Positions 7,807-15,974 of a DNA stretch of 64,000 nucleotides are shown here, in pieces (positions within the stretch are counted from its first letter, which is position 1; the number at the start of each line of letters is the position of its first letter). The position numbers and the translations under genes are program-made. The notes beneath the pieces were generated by a model that was given only the letters and a program-made list of their open reading frames with translations, made no database searches and was not told the origin of the DNA. The DNA is from Glycocaulis abyssi (lineage in GTDB: Bacteria > Pseudomonadota > Alphaproteobacteria > Caulobacterales > Maricaulaceae): the NCBI RefSeq assembly GCF_041429775.1, contig NZ_CP163421.1, positions 1,637,001 to 1,701,000 of the forward strand, in the 5' to 3' direction.

Positions 7807-10005
7807 ATGAAGCGTGCAACTCTTCTTTCGCTGGCCAGCATTCTGGTTCTGGCCGCGTGCGGCGATCAGGTTGCCACAGGAGACGGTGACGCCCGCGAGG
7901 TGGTCGCTGGCGCGGCGCATACGCAGGATCGCCTTAATTATCCGACCACCCGCGCGGTGGAGCAGACCGATATCTACCAGTCGGCGGCCCATGGCGAGGT
8001 GGAAGTGGCCGACCCCTATCGCTGGCTGGAAGAAGATGTGCGGGTAAGCCCGGAGGTCGCTGCCTGGGTCACGGCGCAGAACGCCGTGACCAACCGCTAT
8101 CTGGAAAACCTGCCCGGACGCCCGGCGATTGCCGCGCGCCTGCGCGAGCTGTGGAATTATGAGCGCATCTCGGTCCCGGCGGCACGCGAAGGGCGCTATT
8201 TCTATGCCTATAATGACGGGCTGCAGGATCAGTCTGTCTACATGGTGCGTGAGGGGCTGGACGGCGAGGCGCGTGTCCTCATCAACCCGAACGAGCTTTC
8301 AGATGACGGCACGGTGGCGCTGGCCGGCACCTGGCCAAGCCCGGATGGCCGCTACGCCGCCTACATGCTGCAGGATGGCGGGTCGGACTGGCGCATCGCG
8401 CAGGTGATCGATGTGGAAACCGGCGAGGCACTCGAAGACCGGATTGAATGGATCAAGTTTTCAAATCTGTCCTGGGCCAAGGACGGGTCTGGCTTCTTCT
8501 ACTCGCGCTATCCCCAGCCTGAAGCCGGTGAGGAATTCACCTCGCTGAACATGGATCAGGCGATCTATTTCCACGCGCTGGGCACAGACCAGAGCGAAGA
8601 CCGCCAGATCATGGCCGATCCGGAAAACCCGGAAGTGAGCTGGCGCGCCGGGGTCAGCGATGATGGCGACTATCTCTTCATCTATTCGTCCGCCGGCACT
8701 GACGGCAACGCCATCCACATCCTCGACCTGACGCGTGATGACGCCGAGCCGGTCGCGATCTTTGAAGGGTTTGACAACAACCACTCGCCAGTCGGCAATG
8801 ATGGCGAGACCTTCTTCTTCATGACCGATCTTGATGCGCCCAACCAGCGCATCGTGGCGGTTGATCTCTCCGATCCCTCCACCCTCACCGACATCATCCC
8901 GGCAGGCGATTTCCCGATCTCTGCGGCCAGCCATGTCGGCGGGCATCTGATCGTGCGCACGTTTGAGGATGTGCGCTCTGTCGTGCGCGTCCACACGCTG
9001 GAAGGCGAGGAAGTGCGCGAGGTGGAGCTTCCCGGTCTTGGTGTTGCCAGCGGCTTTGATGGCCGCCCGGACAGCCCGGAAACCTTCTACAGCTTCACCA
9101 GCTTCAACCGGCCTGGCACGGTCTACCGCTATGATGTGGAGACGGGCGAGAGCACGCTCTTCCATGAAGCGCCGCTTACCTTTGATCCCGATGACTATGA
9201 AGTCAGCCAGGTATTCTATGAGAGCACGGGCGGGGTGCAGGTGCCGATGTATATCGTCCACCACCGCGACGTGACGCCCAATGGCCAGCAGCCCACGCTT
9301 CTGTTCGGCTATGGCGGCTTCAACATCCCGATGACGCCCGCCTTTGATGTGCGCCGTCTGCAATGGATGGAGATGGGCGGCGTGTTTGCGCTGGCCAATA
9401 TCCGGGGCGGTTCGGAATATGGCCGCGACTGGCATGATGGCGGCCGCCTCGCCAACAAGCAGAACGTCTATGACGACTTCATCAATGCCGCCGAGCACCT
9501 GATCGAGCTGGACTGGACCAGCCCGGCCAATATCGCCATCGAGGGCCGGTCCAATGGCGGGCTGCTGGTCGGCGCGGTTGCCAATCAGCGCCCGGACCTG
9601 TTTGCCGCCGCCCTGCCGGGCGTGGGCGTGATGGACATGCTGCGCTTCAACCAGTTCACCGCAGGCCGCTTCTGGGTGTCTGACTATGGCAGCCCGCAGG
9701 ACCCGGACATGTTTGACGTGCTCTACGCCTACTCGCCGCTGCACAACATTCCCGAAGGCGAGGGCTATCCGGCAACGCTGGTGACGACGGCCGATACCGA
9801 TGACCGCGTGGTGCCCAGCCACTCGTTCAAATATATCGCCGCGCTGCAGGCGGCTGATACCGGCACTGCGCCCACCCTTATCCGCATCGAGACGCGGGCC
9901 GGCCATGGCGCAGGCACACCTGTCTCCATGCTGATCGAGGAGACGGCGGACAAGTGGGCCTTCATCGCCTTCCACACCGGGCTGGAGGTCCCCCAGGCGC
10001 AATAG
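7807..10005 (+). CDS. Prolyl oligopeptidase family (S9A) lipoprotein peptidase
   Basis: This 732-aa protein starts with a lipoprotein signal peptide whose lipobox LAAC puts the acylated residue at Cys19, so it should sit in the envelope. The N-terminal half is the S9A seven-bladed propeller and the C-terminal half an alpha/beta hydrolase. The catalytic triad is legible: Ser582 (GRSNGG), Asp665 (TDDRV) and His700 (AGHGAG). It cleaves after proline in short peptides. ATG 7807 is chosen for the signal peptide; the frame is open upstream without conserved sequence. A strong terminator follows the stop. Confidence 0.92.
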   Translation: MKRATLLSLASILVLAACGDQVATGDGDAREVVAGAAHTQDRLNYPTTRAVEQTDIYQSAAHGEVEVADPYRWLEEDVRVSPEVAAWVTAQNAVTNRYLENLPGRPAIAARLRELWNYERISVPAAREGRYFYAYNDGLQDQSVYMVREGLDGEARVLINPNELSDDGTVALAGTWPSPDGRYAAYMLQDGGSDWRIAQVIDVETGEALEDRIEWIKFSNLSWAKDGSGFFYSRYPQPEAGEEFTSLNMDQAIYFHALGTDQSEDRQIMADPENPEVSWRAGVSDDGDYLFIYSSAGTDGNAIHILDLTRDDAEPVAIFEGFDNNHSPVGNDGETFFFMTDLDAPNQRIVAVDLSDPSTLTDIIPAGDFPISAASHVGGHLIVRTFEDVRSVVRVHTLEGEEVREVELPGLGVASGFDGRPDSPETFYSFTSFNRPGTVYRYDVETGESTLFHEAPLTFDPDDYEVSQVFYESTGGVQVPMYIVHHRDVTPNGQQPTLLFGYGGFNIPMTPAFDVRRLQWMEMGGVFALANIRGGSEYGRDWHDGGRLANKQNVYDDFINAAEHLIELDWTSPANIAIEGRSNGGLLVGAVANQRPDLFAAALPGVGVMDMLRFNQFTAGRFWVSDYGSPQDPDMFDVLYAYSPLHNIPEGEGYPATLVTTADTDDRVVPSHSFKYIAALQAADTGTAPTLIRIETRAGHGAGTPVSMLIEETADKWAFIAFHTGLEVPQAQ

Positions 10006-10031
10006 AGCGTCTTTGCACGCCTGACTAAAAG

Positions 10032-10065
10032 AACCGGCAGGGCATCGCGCCTTGCCGGTTTTTTT
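10032..10065 (+). terminator. Rho-independent terminator after the S9 peptidase gene
   Basis: A 12-bp stem (10032-10043 with 10049-10060, one G.T pair) closes a 5-nt loop and is followed by an unbroken T run at 10061-10065. It lies 26 bp past the peptidase stop and just before the MntA gene. Confidence 0.9.
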
Positions 10066-10070
10066 CGTTA

Positions 10071-10232
10071 GTGAGACAATGGCGCCATGAAACGCGATGA
10101 GCTTCTGGCCCGCCTGCGGGCGTTGAAACCATGGTTTGAGGACCACGGCATCATCCGCGTGCGCGTTTTCGGCTCCCATGCCCGCGACGAGGCCGGCCCT
10201 GACAGCGATGTGGACCTGCTGGTGGAGTTTGC
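10071..10232 (+). repeat. 162-bp direct repeat, copy 1 (5' part of first mntA)
   Basis: This segment matches 10739-10900 with only two mismatches that I can see (at 10074 and in the codon after CTGCGGG). It covers the leader plus the first 48 codons of the antitoxin gene. Identity stops abruptly inside the gene at the GAGTTTGC sequence. Confidence 0.93.
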
Positions 10233-10374
10233 TCAAACACCCAGCCTGCTAGGCATGATCGGCCTTGAGCGCTCTCTTGGCGAAAAGCTGGGGTGCCCGG
10301 TGGACCTTGCCACCGAGCGTGGCCTGAAGCCGCGCGCGCGCGCCCACGCCGCGGCAGAGGCCGTTGATGCCTGA
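10087..10374 (+). CDS. mntA: MntA-type nucleotidyltransferase antitoxin, copy 1
   Basis: This 95-aa minimal nucleotidyltransferase has the GSHARDEAGPDSDVDLLVEF block (about 29-48), giving the GSxAR motif and the DxD metal-binding aspartates. In type VII toxin-antitoxin systems MntA inactivates HepT by adding AMP groups to a tyrosine. It overlaps the next gene by 8 bp (ATGCCTGA), the usual coupling. Its first 48 codons are essentially identical to those of the second copy at 10755, while the C-terminal half is different. Confidence 0.9.
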   Translation: MKRDELLARLRALKPWFEDHGIIRVRVFGSHARDEAGPDSDVDLLVEFAQTPSLLGMIGLERSLGEKLGCPVDLATERGLKPRARAHAAAEAVDA

Positions 10375-10714
10375 ACGGGGCGATCACGACTGGCTCGCCG
10401 ACATTCTCGACGAGGCAGCGCTGGCCCGTCAGCTCACCCAATCCATGGACTATGAAGCGTTCGCTGCGGATCCGTTCGCCCAGCGCGCCCTGCTGCATAT
10501 GCTGCAAACCATCGGAGAAGCCGCAGGCAAGCTCTCGCCAGAGACGCTTTCAGCCCTGCCGGACCTGCCCTGGCCGGACATCCGGGGAATGCGGAACCGC
10601 ATTGTCCACGGCTATTTCGGAATCGATATGGAGGCCGTCTGGCGGACCGCCAGCGAGGACCTTCCAGAGCTGGAAACGGCTATCCGCTCAAGCGGGCTCG
10701 CCGAAAGCCCCTGA
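10367..10714 (+). CDS. hepT: HepT-like (DUF86) ribonuclease toxin, copy 1
   Basis: This 115-aa all-helical protein of the HepT/DUF86 family carries the RX4HXY active motif as RNRIVHGY near residues 76-83. The tyrosine is the expected AMPylation target of MntA. HepT toxins are HEPN RNases that cut mRNA or tRNA. ATG 10367 overlaps the mntA stop by 8 bp; the adjacent TTG at 10364 is less likely. It shares only limited identity with the second HepT at 11041. Confidence 0.9.
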   Translation: MPERGDHDWLADILDEAALARQLTQSMDYEAFAADPFAQRALLHMLQTIGEAAGKLSPETLSALPDLPWPDIRGMRNRIVHGYFGIDMEAVWRTASEDLPELETAIRSSGLAESP

Positions 10715-10738
10715 TTGTCTTGCCGCCTTGGCCTGTCG

Positions 10739-10900
10739 GTGGGACAATGGCGCCATGAAACGCGATGAGCTTCTGGCCCGCCTGCGGGAGTTGAAACCAT
10801 GGTTTGAGGACCACGGCATCATCCGCGTGCGCGTTTTCGGCTCCCATGCCCGCGACGAGGCCGGCCCTGACAGCGATGTGGACCTGCTGGTGGAGTTTGC
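10739..10900 (+). repeat. 162-bp direct repeat, copy 2 (5' part of second mntA)
   Basis: This is the second copy of 10071-10232, offset by 668 bp. It spans the leader ahead of the second mntA and its first half. The near identity against diverged downstream sequence points to recent duplication or gene conversion limited to this block. Confidence 0.93.
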
Positions 10901-11048
10901 GGAAGACGGTGCGCCGGACCTCTTCAGTTTCTCCGGCATTCGCCTTGAGCTGGAGAAGCGGCTTGGCCGCCCGGTCGACCTGACGACACCGCGCGCCCTG
11001 TCACCGCGTATCGCACACCGCATTCAGGACAGCCTGGTCGATGCCTGA
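10755..11048 (+). CDS. mntA: MntA-type nucleotidyltransferase antitoxin, copy 2
   Basis: This 97-aa minimal nucleotidyltransferase has the same GSHARDEAGPDSDVDLLVEF block as copy 1. Its C-terminal half differs (EDGAPDLFSFSGIRLELEKRL...), which should set partner specificity. ATG 10755 is chosen by alignment to copy 1; the open frame running back to 10452 lies inside the first hepT gene and is a shadow. It overlaps hepT copy 2 by the same 8-bp ATGCCTGA. Confidence 0.9.
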   Translation: MKRDELLARLRELKPWFEDHGIIRVRVFGSHARDEAGPDSDVDLLVEFAEDGAPDLFSFSGIRLELEKRLGRPVDLTTPRALSPRIAHRIQDSLVDA

Positions 11049-11397
11049 GCGAGACAAGGCGCGGGACTGGAGGGTCCTGGTTGCCGACATGATCGAGCAC
11101 GCTGACTATGCCCGTTTTCATGTAAAGGAGATGGACCGCGACACGTTCTGCGCAGACCTGAAAACCATTCACGCCGTGACGCGCTGTGTGGAGGTTATTG
11201 GAGAGGCTGCGCGGCATGTTCCCGACGAGATCAGAGCGCAGGCTCCCGATATCCCATGGGCGCAGATCGTCGGGACACGCCACATCCTTGCTCACCACTA
11301 TGGCCGTGTTGACCCGGTGCTACTCTGGAATCTGGTCAACACGCGGCTGGAACCGCTTGAGCGGGAGCTTCAGGCGCTGCTCGCCGAATACCCCTAA
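11041..11397 (+). CDS. hepT: HepT-like (DUF86) ribonuclease toxin, copy 2
   Basis: This 118-aa HepT/DUF86 protein has the active motif RX4HXY as RHILAHHY near residues 80-87. It starts MPER like copy 1 but is otherwise clearly diverged, so the two toxins may not cross-react. It is translationally coupled to mntA copy 2. Its 3' end overlaps the convergent transporter/GST gene by 4 bp. Confidence 0.88.
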   Translation: MPERDKARDWRVLVADMIEHADYARFHVKEMDRDTFCADLKTIHAVTRCVEVIGEAARHVPDEIRAQAPDIPWAQIVGTRHILAHHYGRVDPVLLWNLVNTRLEPLERELQALLAEYP

Positions 11398-13199
11398 ACG
11401 CCCTGCTCGATCATGCGCTTATAGGCTTCGCGGGCGTGGGCGCGTTTCAGCCAGTCTTTGGCGGCGGGCGCGTTATCCAGAAGACCGGATTTCTCCATGC
11501 CATCAAGCTGGAAGCCCATCAGGCAGTCCGCCGCCGTGAACATGTCCCCGGCAAACCAGGTATGGCGGACAAGATGGTCCTCAATGGTGGCAATCGCCTT
11601 GTCGCGCTCGCCCGTCATCCAGCCAGCAAGTAGCGAGTCCTGCAGCCCCGTAGCGCGGGTGAACACCAGAATGAGACCCGGCAGGAAGGGCGAGCCTTCG
11701 GCTGCATGCATCCATTCGAGATAGCGGGCAAATTCCGGGCGTCCGGGCTTGGGGTGCAGGCGGTGCTCAGTGTCGAACACGGCGAGAACGTACTGCGCAA
11801 TCGCGCCCGTTTCCGCGATGACCTGCCCTTCATGCTCCAGCAGGGGCGCCTTGCCCATCGGGTGAACTTTCAGGAGTTCGGGCGGTGCAAGGCGCGTCTG
11901 CGCATCGCGCTCATGGCGAACCAGCGTGTAGGGCAGGCCCAGCACGATAGGCAGAGGCAGGCCCGATTGCTGGATTGCGTTCGCGCCATTGACCGCCGAG
12001 ATGATCCCCAGATTGGAGAGATTGAACATCTCCACGAAATAGGCCGCCGCGAAGGCCAGCACGAGATAATAGCCCATATCCTTCATGCCACCGGCCATCA
12101 TCTCCACCGTGTCGCGGTGGTTCTTGATGGTACCCGCTGCCATGCCGTAGGCGATACCGGCCGCGAGGAAGAGCACGAGGAAGCCCGCCACCAGCGAGGT
12201 GAAGAAGGGCACCAGCTGCTGGGTCACTTCCAGCGCGGGATCAGGGTTGAACAGGGGCGGGTTACCGCCCCAGACCGAAAGCGCACCGAAACTCACCAGT
12301 GCCACCAGATCGATGGTCAGGAACACCCAGATGAACATCACCGCCAGGACGGCGAGGCCCGCATGGGCAAGGCCCTTCTTCTGACCAGCGGTCAGCGGGG
12401 CGTCTGCATCGTCGTCAGCAGAATCGCTGCCCGCAACCGCGCCGCCCGTCCATGGGCCGAGGCGCTTTTCGATGATCGCGTCGGTCACAAACCAGATGAC
12501 GGGCAGGTAGACGACCGTCATGGCGGCGATGAAGTACCAGTTACCGGCGATATTCATCACCCAGTCAGCCACAAGGCTGCCCACGGCTGCCTCGGTAATG
12601 CCGAACAGCAGGGCATCAAGCTGGCCGGGGAATAAATTGGCCGAGAAGCCGCCTGACACACCGGCAAAGGCGGCCGCGATGCCCGCGATCGGGTGGCGTC
12701 CGGCCGCAGCGTAGATCACCGCTGCCAGCGGGATCAGCACGACATAGGCCGCGTCTGCGGCGAGGTTTGCCAGCATGGCAACCAGCGCGACAGCTGGCGT
12801 CAGCAGGAAGCGCGGCGCGTTGCGCACGGCTGCGCGCATGGCCGTACCAAAGAGGCCCGCGCGCTCGGCGACACCCGCGCCCAGCATCACCACCAGCACA
12901 TAGCCGAGCGGATGGAAGGAGGTGAAAATGGTCGGCATGCGCACCAGCAAGTGCTCGATCAGTTCGGAGCGGAACAGCATGCGGGCCGGTTCGATAACCG
13001 GCGAGCCATCCTCCGCGACCCGGACCGGGTGCTCAACCGACACGCCCAGCAGATCGGTGATCACCGAGACAACGATCAGAATGCCGATCAGATACGCAAA
13101 GATGATGACCGGATCAGGCAGCTTGTTGCCGGTTTTCTCGATCCAGCCGAGAATACCTTTCTGGTGCTCCTCCACTGCGGGCGCGTCGACCTTTGCCAT
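11394..13199 (-). CDS. Chimeric ORF: truncated AbgT-family transporter fused to a GST lacking its N-terminus
   Basis: This is a 601-aa single frame. Residues 1 to about 420 are an AbgT (p-aminobenzoyl-glutamate type) transporter: N-terminal helix, the TSFHPLGYVLVVMLGAGVAERAGLF block, then many membrane spans up to NAIQQSGLPLP. The last two or so transport helices and their conserved motifs are absent. Around residue 421 (about 11930-11945) the sequence switches to a glutathione S-transferase from its ...GLPY segment onward (TLVRHERDAQTRLAPPELLKVHP, then MGKAPLLEHEG), through the C-terminal helical domain. The GST start, including the catalytic Ser/Tyr/Cys region, is missing. ATG 13199 has a purine-rich GGGGGG site. 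The frame is intact, but both halves look crippled. Confidence 0.88.
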   Translation of the reverse strand: MAKVDAPAVEEHQKGILGWIEKTGNKLPDPVIIFAYLIGILIVVSVITDLLGVSVEHPVRVAEDGSPVIEPARMLFRSELIEHLLVRMPTIFTSFHPLGYVLVVMLGAGVAERAGLFGTAMRAAVRNAPRFLLTPAVALVAMLANLAADAAYVVLIPLAAVIYAAAGRHPIAGIAAAFAGVSGGFSANLFPGQLDALLFGITEAAVGSLVADWVMNIAGNWYFIAAMTVVYLPVIWFVTDAIIEKRLGPWTGGAVAGSDSADDDADAPLTAGQKKGLAHAGLAVLAVMFIWVFLTIDLVALVSFGALSVWGGNPPLFNPDPALEVTQQLVPFFTSLVAGFLVLFLAAGIAYGMAAGTIKNHRDTVEMMAGGMKDMGYYLVLAFAAAYFVEMFNLSNLGIISAVNGANAIQQSGLPLPIVLGLPYTLVRHERDAQTRLAPPELLKVHPMGKAPLLEHEGQVIAETGAIAQYVLAVFDTEHRLHPKPGRPEFARYLEWMHAAEGSPFLPGLILVFTRATGLQDSLLAGWMTGERDKAIATIEDHLVRHTWFAGDMFTAADCLMGFQLDGMEKSGLLDNAPAAKDWLKRAHAREAYKRMIEQGV

Positions 13200-13465
13200 A
13201 TTGCAATTCCCCCCTGGCGCGCGGATCGTCCCGAAACGGGCGGCCCGGCCATTTTTCCATACAGAGCAGATCATGCCGCTCCCGAAGGCCCAAGGTTAAG
13301 CATTCACGAGGCTTTTAGGGAACCCCGCTTTTTCCGTTCAGGGAAGGGTTCAGACAGCATGGCGCGGTATTGCGCGGCCCGCTCAAACCGGCAATTCGAC
13401 CTTCCCGCCATTCCATGCTAGAGGCCCGGCACGTTCTGAAATCATTGGGAAAAGGACATCCGCTC

Positions 13466-14305
13466 ATGGAATTTGGCGGCGAGATAGACGGTCAGATCAA
13501 CACCATGCTGGAATACCTCGCGACGCTGGGCGTTGCGGTCCTCTCCAACATCGCGCTGGCCGCCCTCATTCTGATCGTCGGCCTTTACATGGCCGGCTTC
13601 GTCTCACGCCGGGTTCGCAAATGGGCGGTGGACCACCCCAAGATCGACACGACGCTGGCCGTCTTCTTCGCCTCCATGGTGCGTTATCTCATCATTGCGG
13701 TGGTCATCATCGCCGTGCTGACCCGGTTTGGCGTGGAGACCACTTCTCTGGTGGCGGCGCTCGGCGCCATGACGCTCGCGGTGGGCCTCGCCCTCCAGGG
13801 TACGCTTTCCAACGTCGCCGCCGGGGTGATGATCGTCTTCTTCCGCCCCTACAAGATCGGCGATTTCGTGGATATTGGCGGCGCGGCAGGCACGGTGCGC
13901 GACATCACCCTGTTCTATACCGAGCTCAACACGCCCGATAACCGCCAGGTGATTGTTCCCAATGCCCAGTCCTGGGGCCGGGTCATCATCAATTTCTCCG
14001 GCTACTCGACGCGCCGTGTCGATTTCACCTTCAGCGCATCCTATGACAGCGACATCGAAAAGGTGCGCAGCACGATCCGGCGTGTGCTGGAAGATGATGA
14101 GCGCGTCCTGCCCATGCCGGAAGTCGTGGTGGAAGTGGCCGCCCACGGAGCGTCTTCCATCGACTATACCGCCAGGGCATGGGTCAATAGCGCCGATTAC
14201 TGGCCCTATTTCTGGGAGAAAACCCGGCTGATGAAGCTGGCGTTCGACGCCGAGGGCATCGAAATTCCCTATCCGCATCAGGTGCATATCAAGAAAGAGG
14301 GGTAG
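13466..14305 (+). CDS. Small-conductance mechanosensitive channel, MscS family
   Basis: This 279-aa protein has three N-terminal membrane helices. The third is the Ala/Gly-rich pore helix (SLVAALGAMTLAVGLALQGTLSNVAAGVMIV region, about 95-125). The MscS beta domain and C-terminal alpha/beta domain follow. It is close to E. coli MscS in length and opens under hypo-osmotic tension. ATG 13466 is chosen because AAAAGGA lies just upstream and the first helix begins about 20 residues later. Confidence 0.92.
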   Translation: MEFGGEIDGQINTMLEYLATLGVAVLSNIALAALILIVGLYMAGFVSRRVRKWAVDHPKIDTTLAVFFASMVRYLIIAVVIIAVLTRFGVETTSLVAALGAMTLAVGLALQGTLSNVAAGVMIVFFRPYKIGDFVDIGGAAGTVRDITLFYTELNTPDNRQVIVPNAQSWGRVIINFSGYSTRRVDFTFSASYDSDIEKVRSTIRRVLEDDERVLPMPEVVVEVAAHGASSIDYTARAWVNSADYWPYFWEKTRLMKLAFDAEGIEIPYPHQVHIKKEG

Positions 14306-14356
14306 AGGCGATTTTCGCCTCACACGTGCCGCAATCTTTGCGTTAATCTCGGCGCC

Positions 14357-14662
14357 ATGAGCGATACACCCACACCCCGCAAGTCCTTCGTGCAACGCGT
14401 CATCGCGGTGCGCCTGCGCGACATACTCGTGCTGTTCCTGCTGTGTGTGCTCGCGGGCGTGGTACTGGCGCTGTTCAATATCGACCCGGCCGAGCTGTGG
14501 GTGGATTTCTTCGGCACGATTGCGCGGGCCTGGGACCGCTTCTTCCTGATCATCACCGAGTCGCTTGGCTGGTCGGTGCGCTACTTCCTGCTGGGCGCGG
14601 TTCTGGTGATCCCGCTATGGATCGTCTGGCGCATCATCTCCGCCGCTGGCCGCCGGTCCTAG
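14357..14662 (+). CDS. Small two-span membrane protein (DUF6460-like)
   Basis: This 101-aa protein has a basic N-terminus and two hydrophobic helices (about 22-43 and 73-95) around an amphipathic NIDPAELWVDFFGTIARAWDRFF segment. The pattern resembles DUF6460 proteins of alphaproteobacteria, whose function is unknown. The last base of its TAG stop is also the first base of the inverted-repeat element that follows, so the element inserted at or beside the 3' end of this gene. Confidence 0.65.
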   Translation: MSDTPTPRKSFVQRVIAVRLRDILVLFLLCVLAGVVLALFNIDPAELWVDFFGTIARAWDRFFLIITESLGWSVRYFLLGAVLVIPLWIVWRIISAAGRRS

Positions 14663-14993
14663 GGCCTGTACTCATAAAGGTTTCGGGCCCCGGAGCGAAC
14701 TTTGGTTCGCTCCGACTCTTTGCTAAGTGAGGCAAGCGGCTTGCAGCCGCTTGCCGGGGCGTAGCGGATTTGGTGCCTGACAAGGAGAGACGACCGCCGT
14801 GGAGCATCCCTCCACAAGGGCGGCTCGACGCCGTCAGGGGTGAAATCCGCCGCGCCCCGAAAGGGTATGGCGAAAATCGCCCACTATGGCGTCGCAGTCC
14901 CTCGAAAGGGGGAAACCCTTCCATCGGGCCTGCTCCTGATAGTGAACCATTTTCGCGCATATCACGCTCCAAACCCTTTGTGAGTACAGGCCC
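14662..14993. mobile_element. 332-bp non-autonomous element (MITE or IS remnant) with terminal inverted repeats
   Basis: The left end begins GGGCCTGTACTCATAAAGG and the right end, read inward on the other strand, begins GGGCCTGTACTCACAAAGGG. They match at about 18 of the first 19 positions. The interior has no convincing transposase frame in either direction. Inner palindromes are present, for example GAGCGAACTTTGGTTCGCTC beside the left end and AAGCGGCTTGCAGCCGCTT. The ends recall IS5-like elements, but that is only a resemblance. No clear target-site duplication is seen (CTA on the left, TCG on the right). Confidence 0.75.
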
Positions 14994-15101
14994 TCGGCGA
15001 ACTTACCGGCCATTAACCCTGTCACCGGTTTGCGCGCGAAAACTCCCGCGCCTGCTGCTAGCTTGCCTTTTCAAGGGAAGCGTTGCGCCGGCGGGGACAG
15101 C

Positions 15102-15914
15102 ATGAAACTGGACGATATCGAGACCAGCACGCCTGTGCGCGTGCCCGTTTCCGCCAGATGGCAGAACCGGCCCATCCTTATCGTGGATTCTTCCAACTTC
15201 CTGCGCCGTCTGATCGCGGACGTGCTGCGTCATGCCGGTGCCGATCACGTCCACACATTCGCGTCCAAGGATGACGGGCTGTCGGCTGCCGTGACCTATG
15301 CCCGCCCGATCATCATCACTGACTGGTCGCAGGCCGCGTCCGCTGGGCCATCACTGACGCGTGCGCTTCGCCGCAAGAACCTTCCGGTGCGCCGCGCGCC
15401 CGTGATCGCGCTGGGCAATAGCGGGCAGATGCGCGAAGTCGAGCGTGCGCGCGATGCCGGCGTCAATGCCTTCCTTCTGCGCCCCGTAGCCCCTGCCTCC
15501 CTGTTTGCCCGGCTGGATGAAACTGTCGCCCGCCCGCGCCCCTATGTGGAAACCGAGAGCTTTGCCGGACCGGACCGCCGCATACGCCCAAACCAGGATG
15601 GCCGCATCGCCTGGAAGCGCGGTGTGGACGTTGAATCGGGCCTTGCCACGCCGCTGGAAGCTGCTCTGGCGCAGGCCGACGCGATGGCAGAAGCCATGAT
15701 GCGTCAGGGCGACATGATCGCGGCACGGGTCGGCCGGTCCCTGCGCCAGTATCTGGAAACGGTGCGCGATGTCGGCCCGCGCGAGACTGAAGTCATCACC
15801 CTGCACCGCTCGGCTCTGCGCCGCCTGCAGGAGTTTGAGCACGCGCCCGACGCTCACCGCAACGAGCTCGTGAACGGCCTTGAAGAAATCACTGCCCGCA
15901 GGCTGGCCGCCTGA
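15102..15914 (+). CDS. Degenerate CheY-like receiver protein with helical C-terminal region
   Basis: In this 270-aa protein residues 22-140 fold as a response-regulator receiver. Asp29 (LIVDSS) stands alone at the acidic pocket and Asp74 (IITDWS) is the expected phosphoacceptor. The usual Thr/Ser switch is Gly and the invariant Lys is Arg127 (LLRPV). Phosphorylation chemistry is therefore doubtful. The C-terminal half is mainly helical with no recognised output domain. ATG 15102 follows a GGGGA site. No kinase gene is nearby. Confidence 0.75.
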   Translation: MKLDDIETSTPVRVPVSARWQNRPILIVDSSNFLRRLIADVLRHAGADHVHTFASKDDGLSAAVTYARPIIITDWSQAASAGPSLTRALRRKNLPVRRAPVIALGNSGQMREVERARDAGVNAFLLRPVAPASLFARLDETVARPRPYVETESFAGPDRRIRPNQDGRIAWKRGVDVESGLATPLEAALAQADAMAEAMMRQGDMIAARVGRSLRQYLETVRDVGPRETEVITLHRSALRRLQEFEHAPDAHRNELVNGLEEITARRLAA

Positions 15915-15974
15915 CATCGCCCCCCCTGACCGCCCCTCTGGCCTAATCATGCGCTGCCCATTAAACGACAGCTG

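Noticed and set aside
8461-10236. Long minus-strand open frame (about 590 codons) opposite the prolyl oligopeptidase gene
   Set aside because: The plus-strand gene has a lipobox and full catalytic triad. The antisense translation is His/Arg/Ala-rich with no domain, the usual GC-rich shadow.
10452-10754. Upstream in-frame extension of the second mntA
   Set aside because: The extension lies inside the first hepT gene. Alignment with the first mntA fixes the start at 10755.
14770-15105. Open frames inside the 332-bp inverted-repeat element as a transposase
   Set aside because: None shows a DDE-type motif, frames cross the element ends, and composition is that of non-coding sequence.
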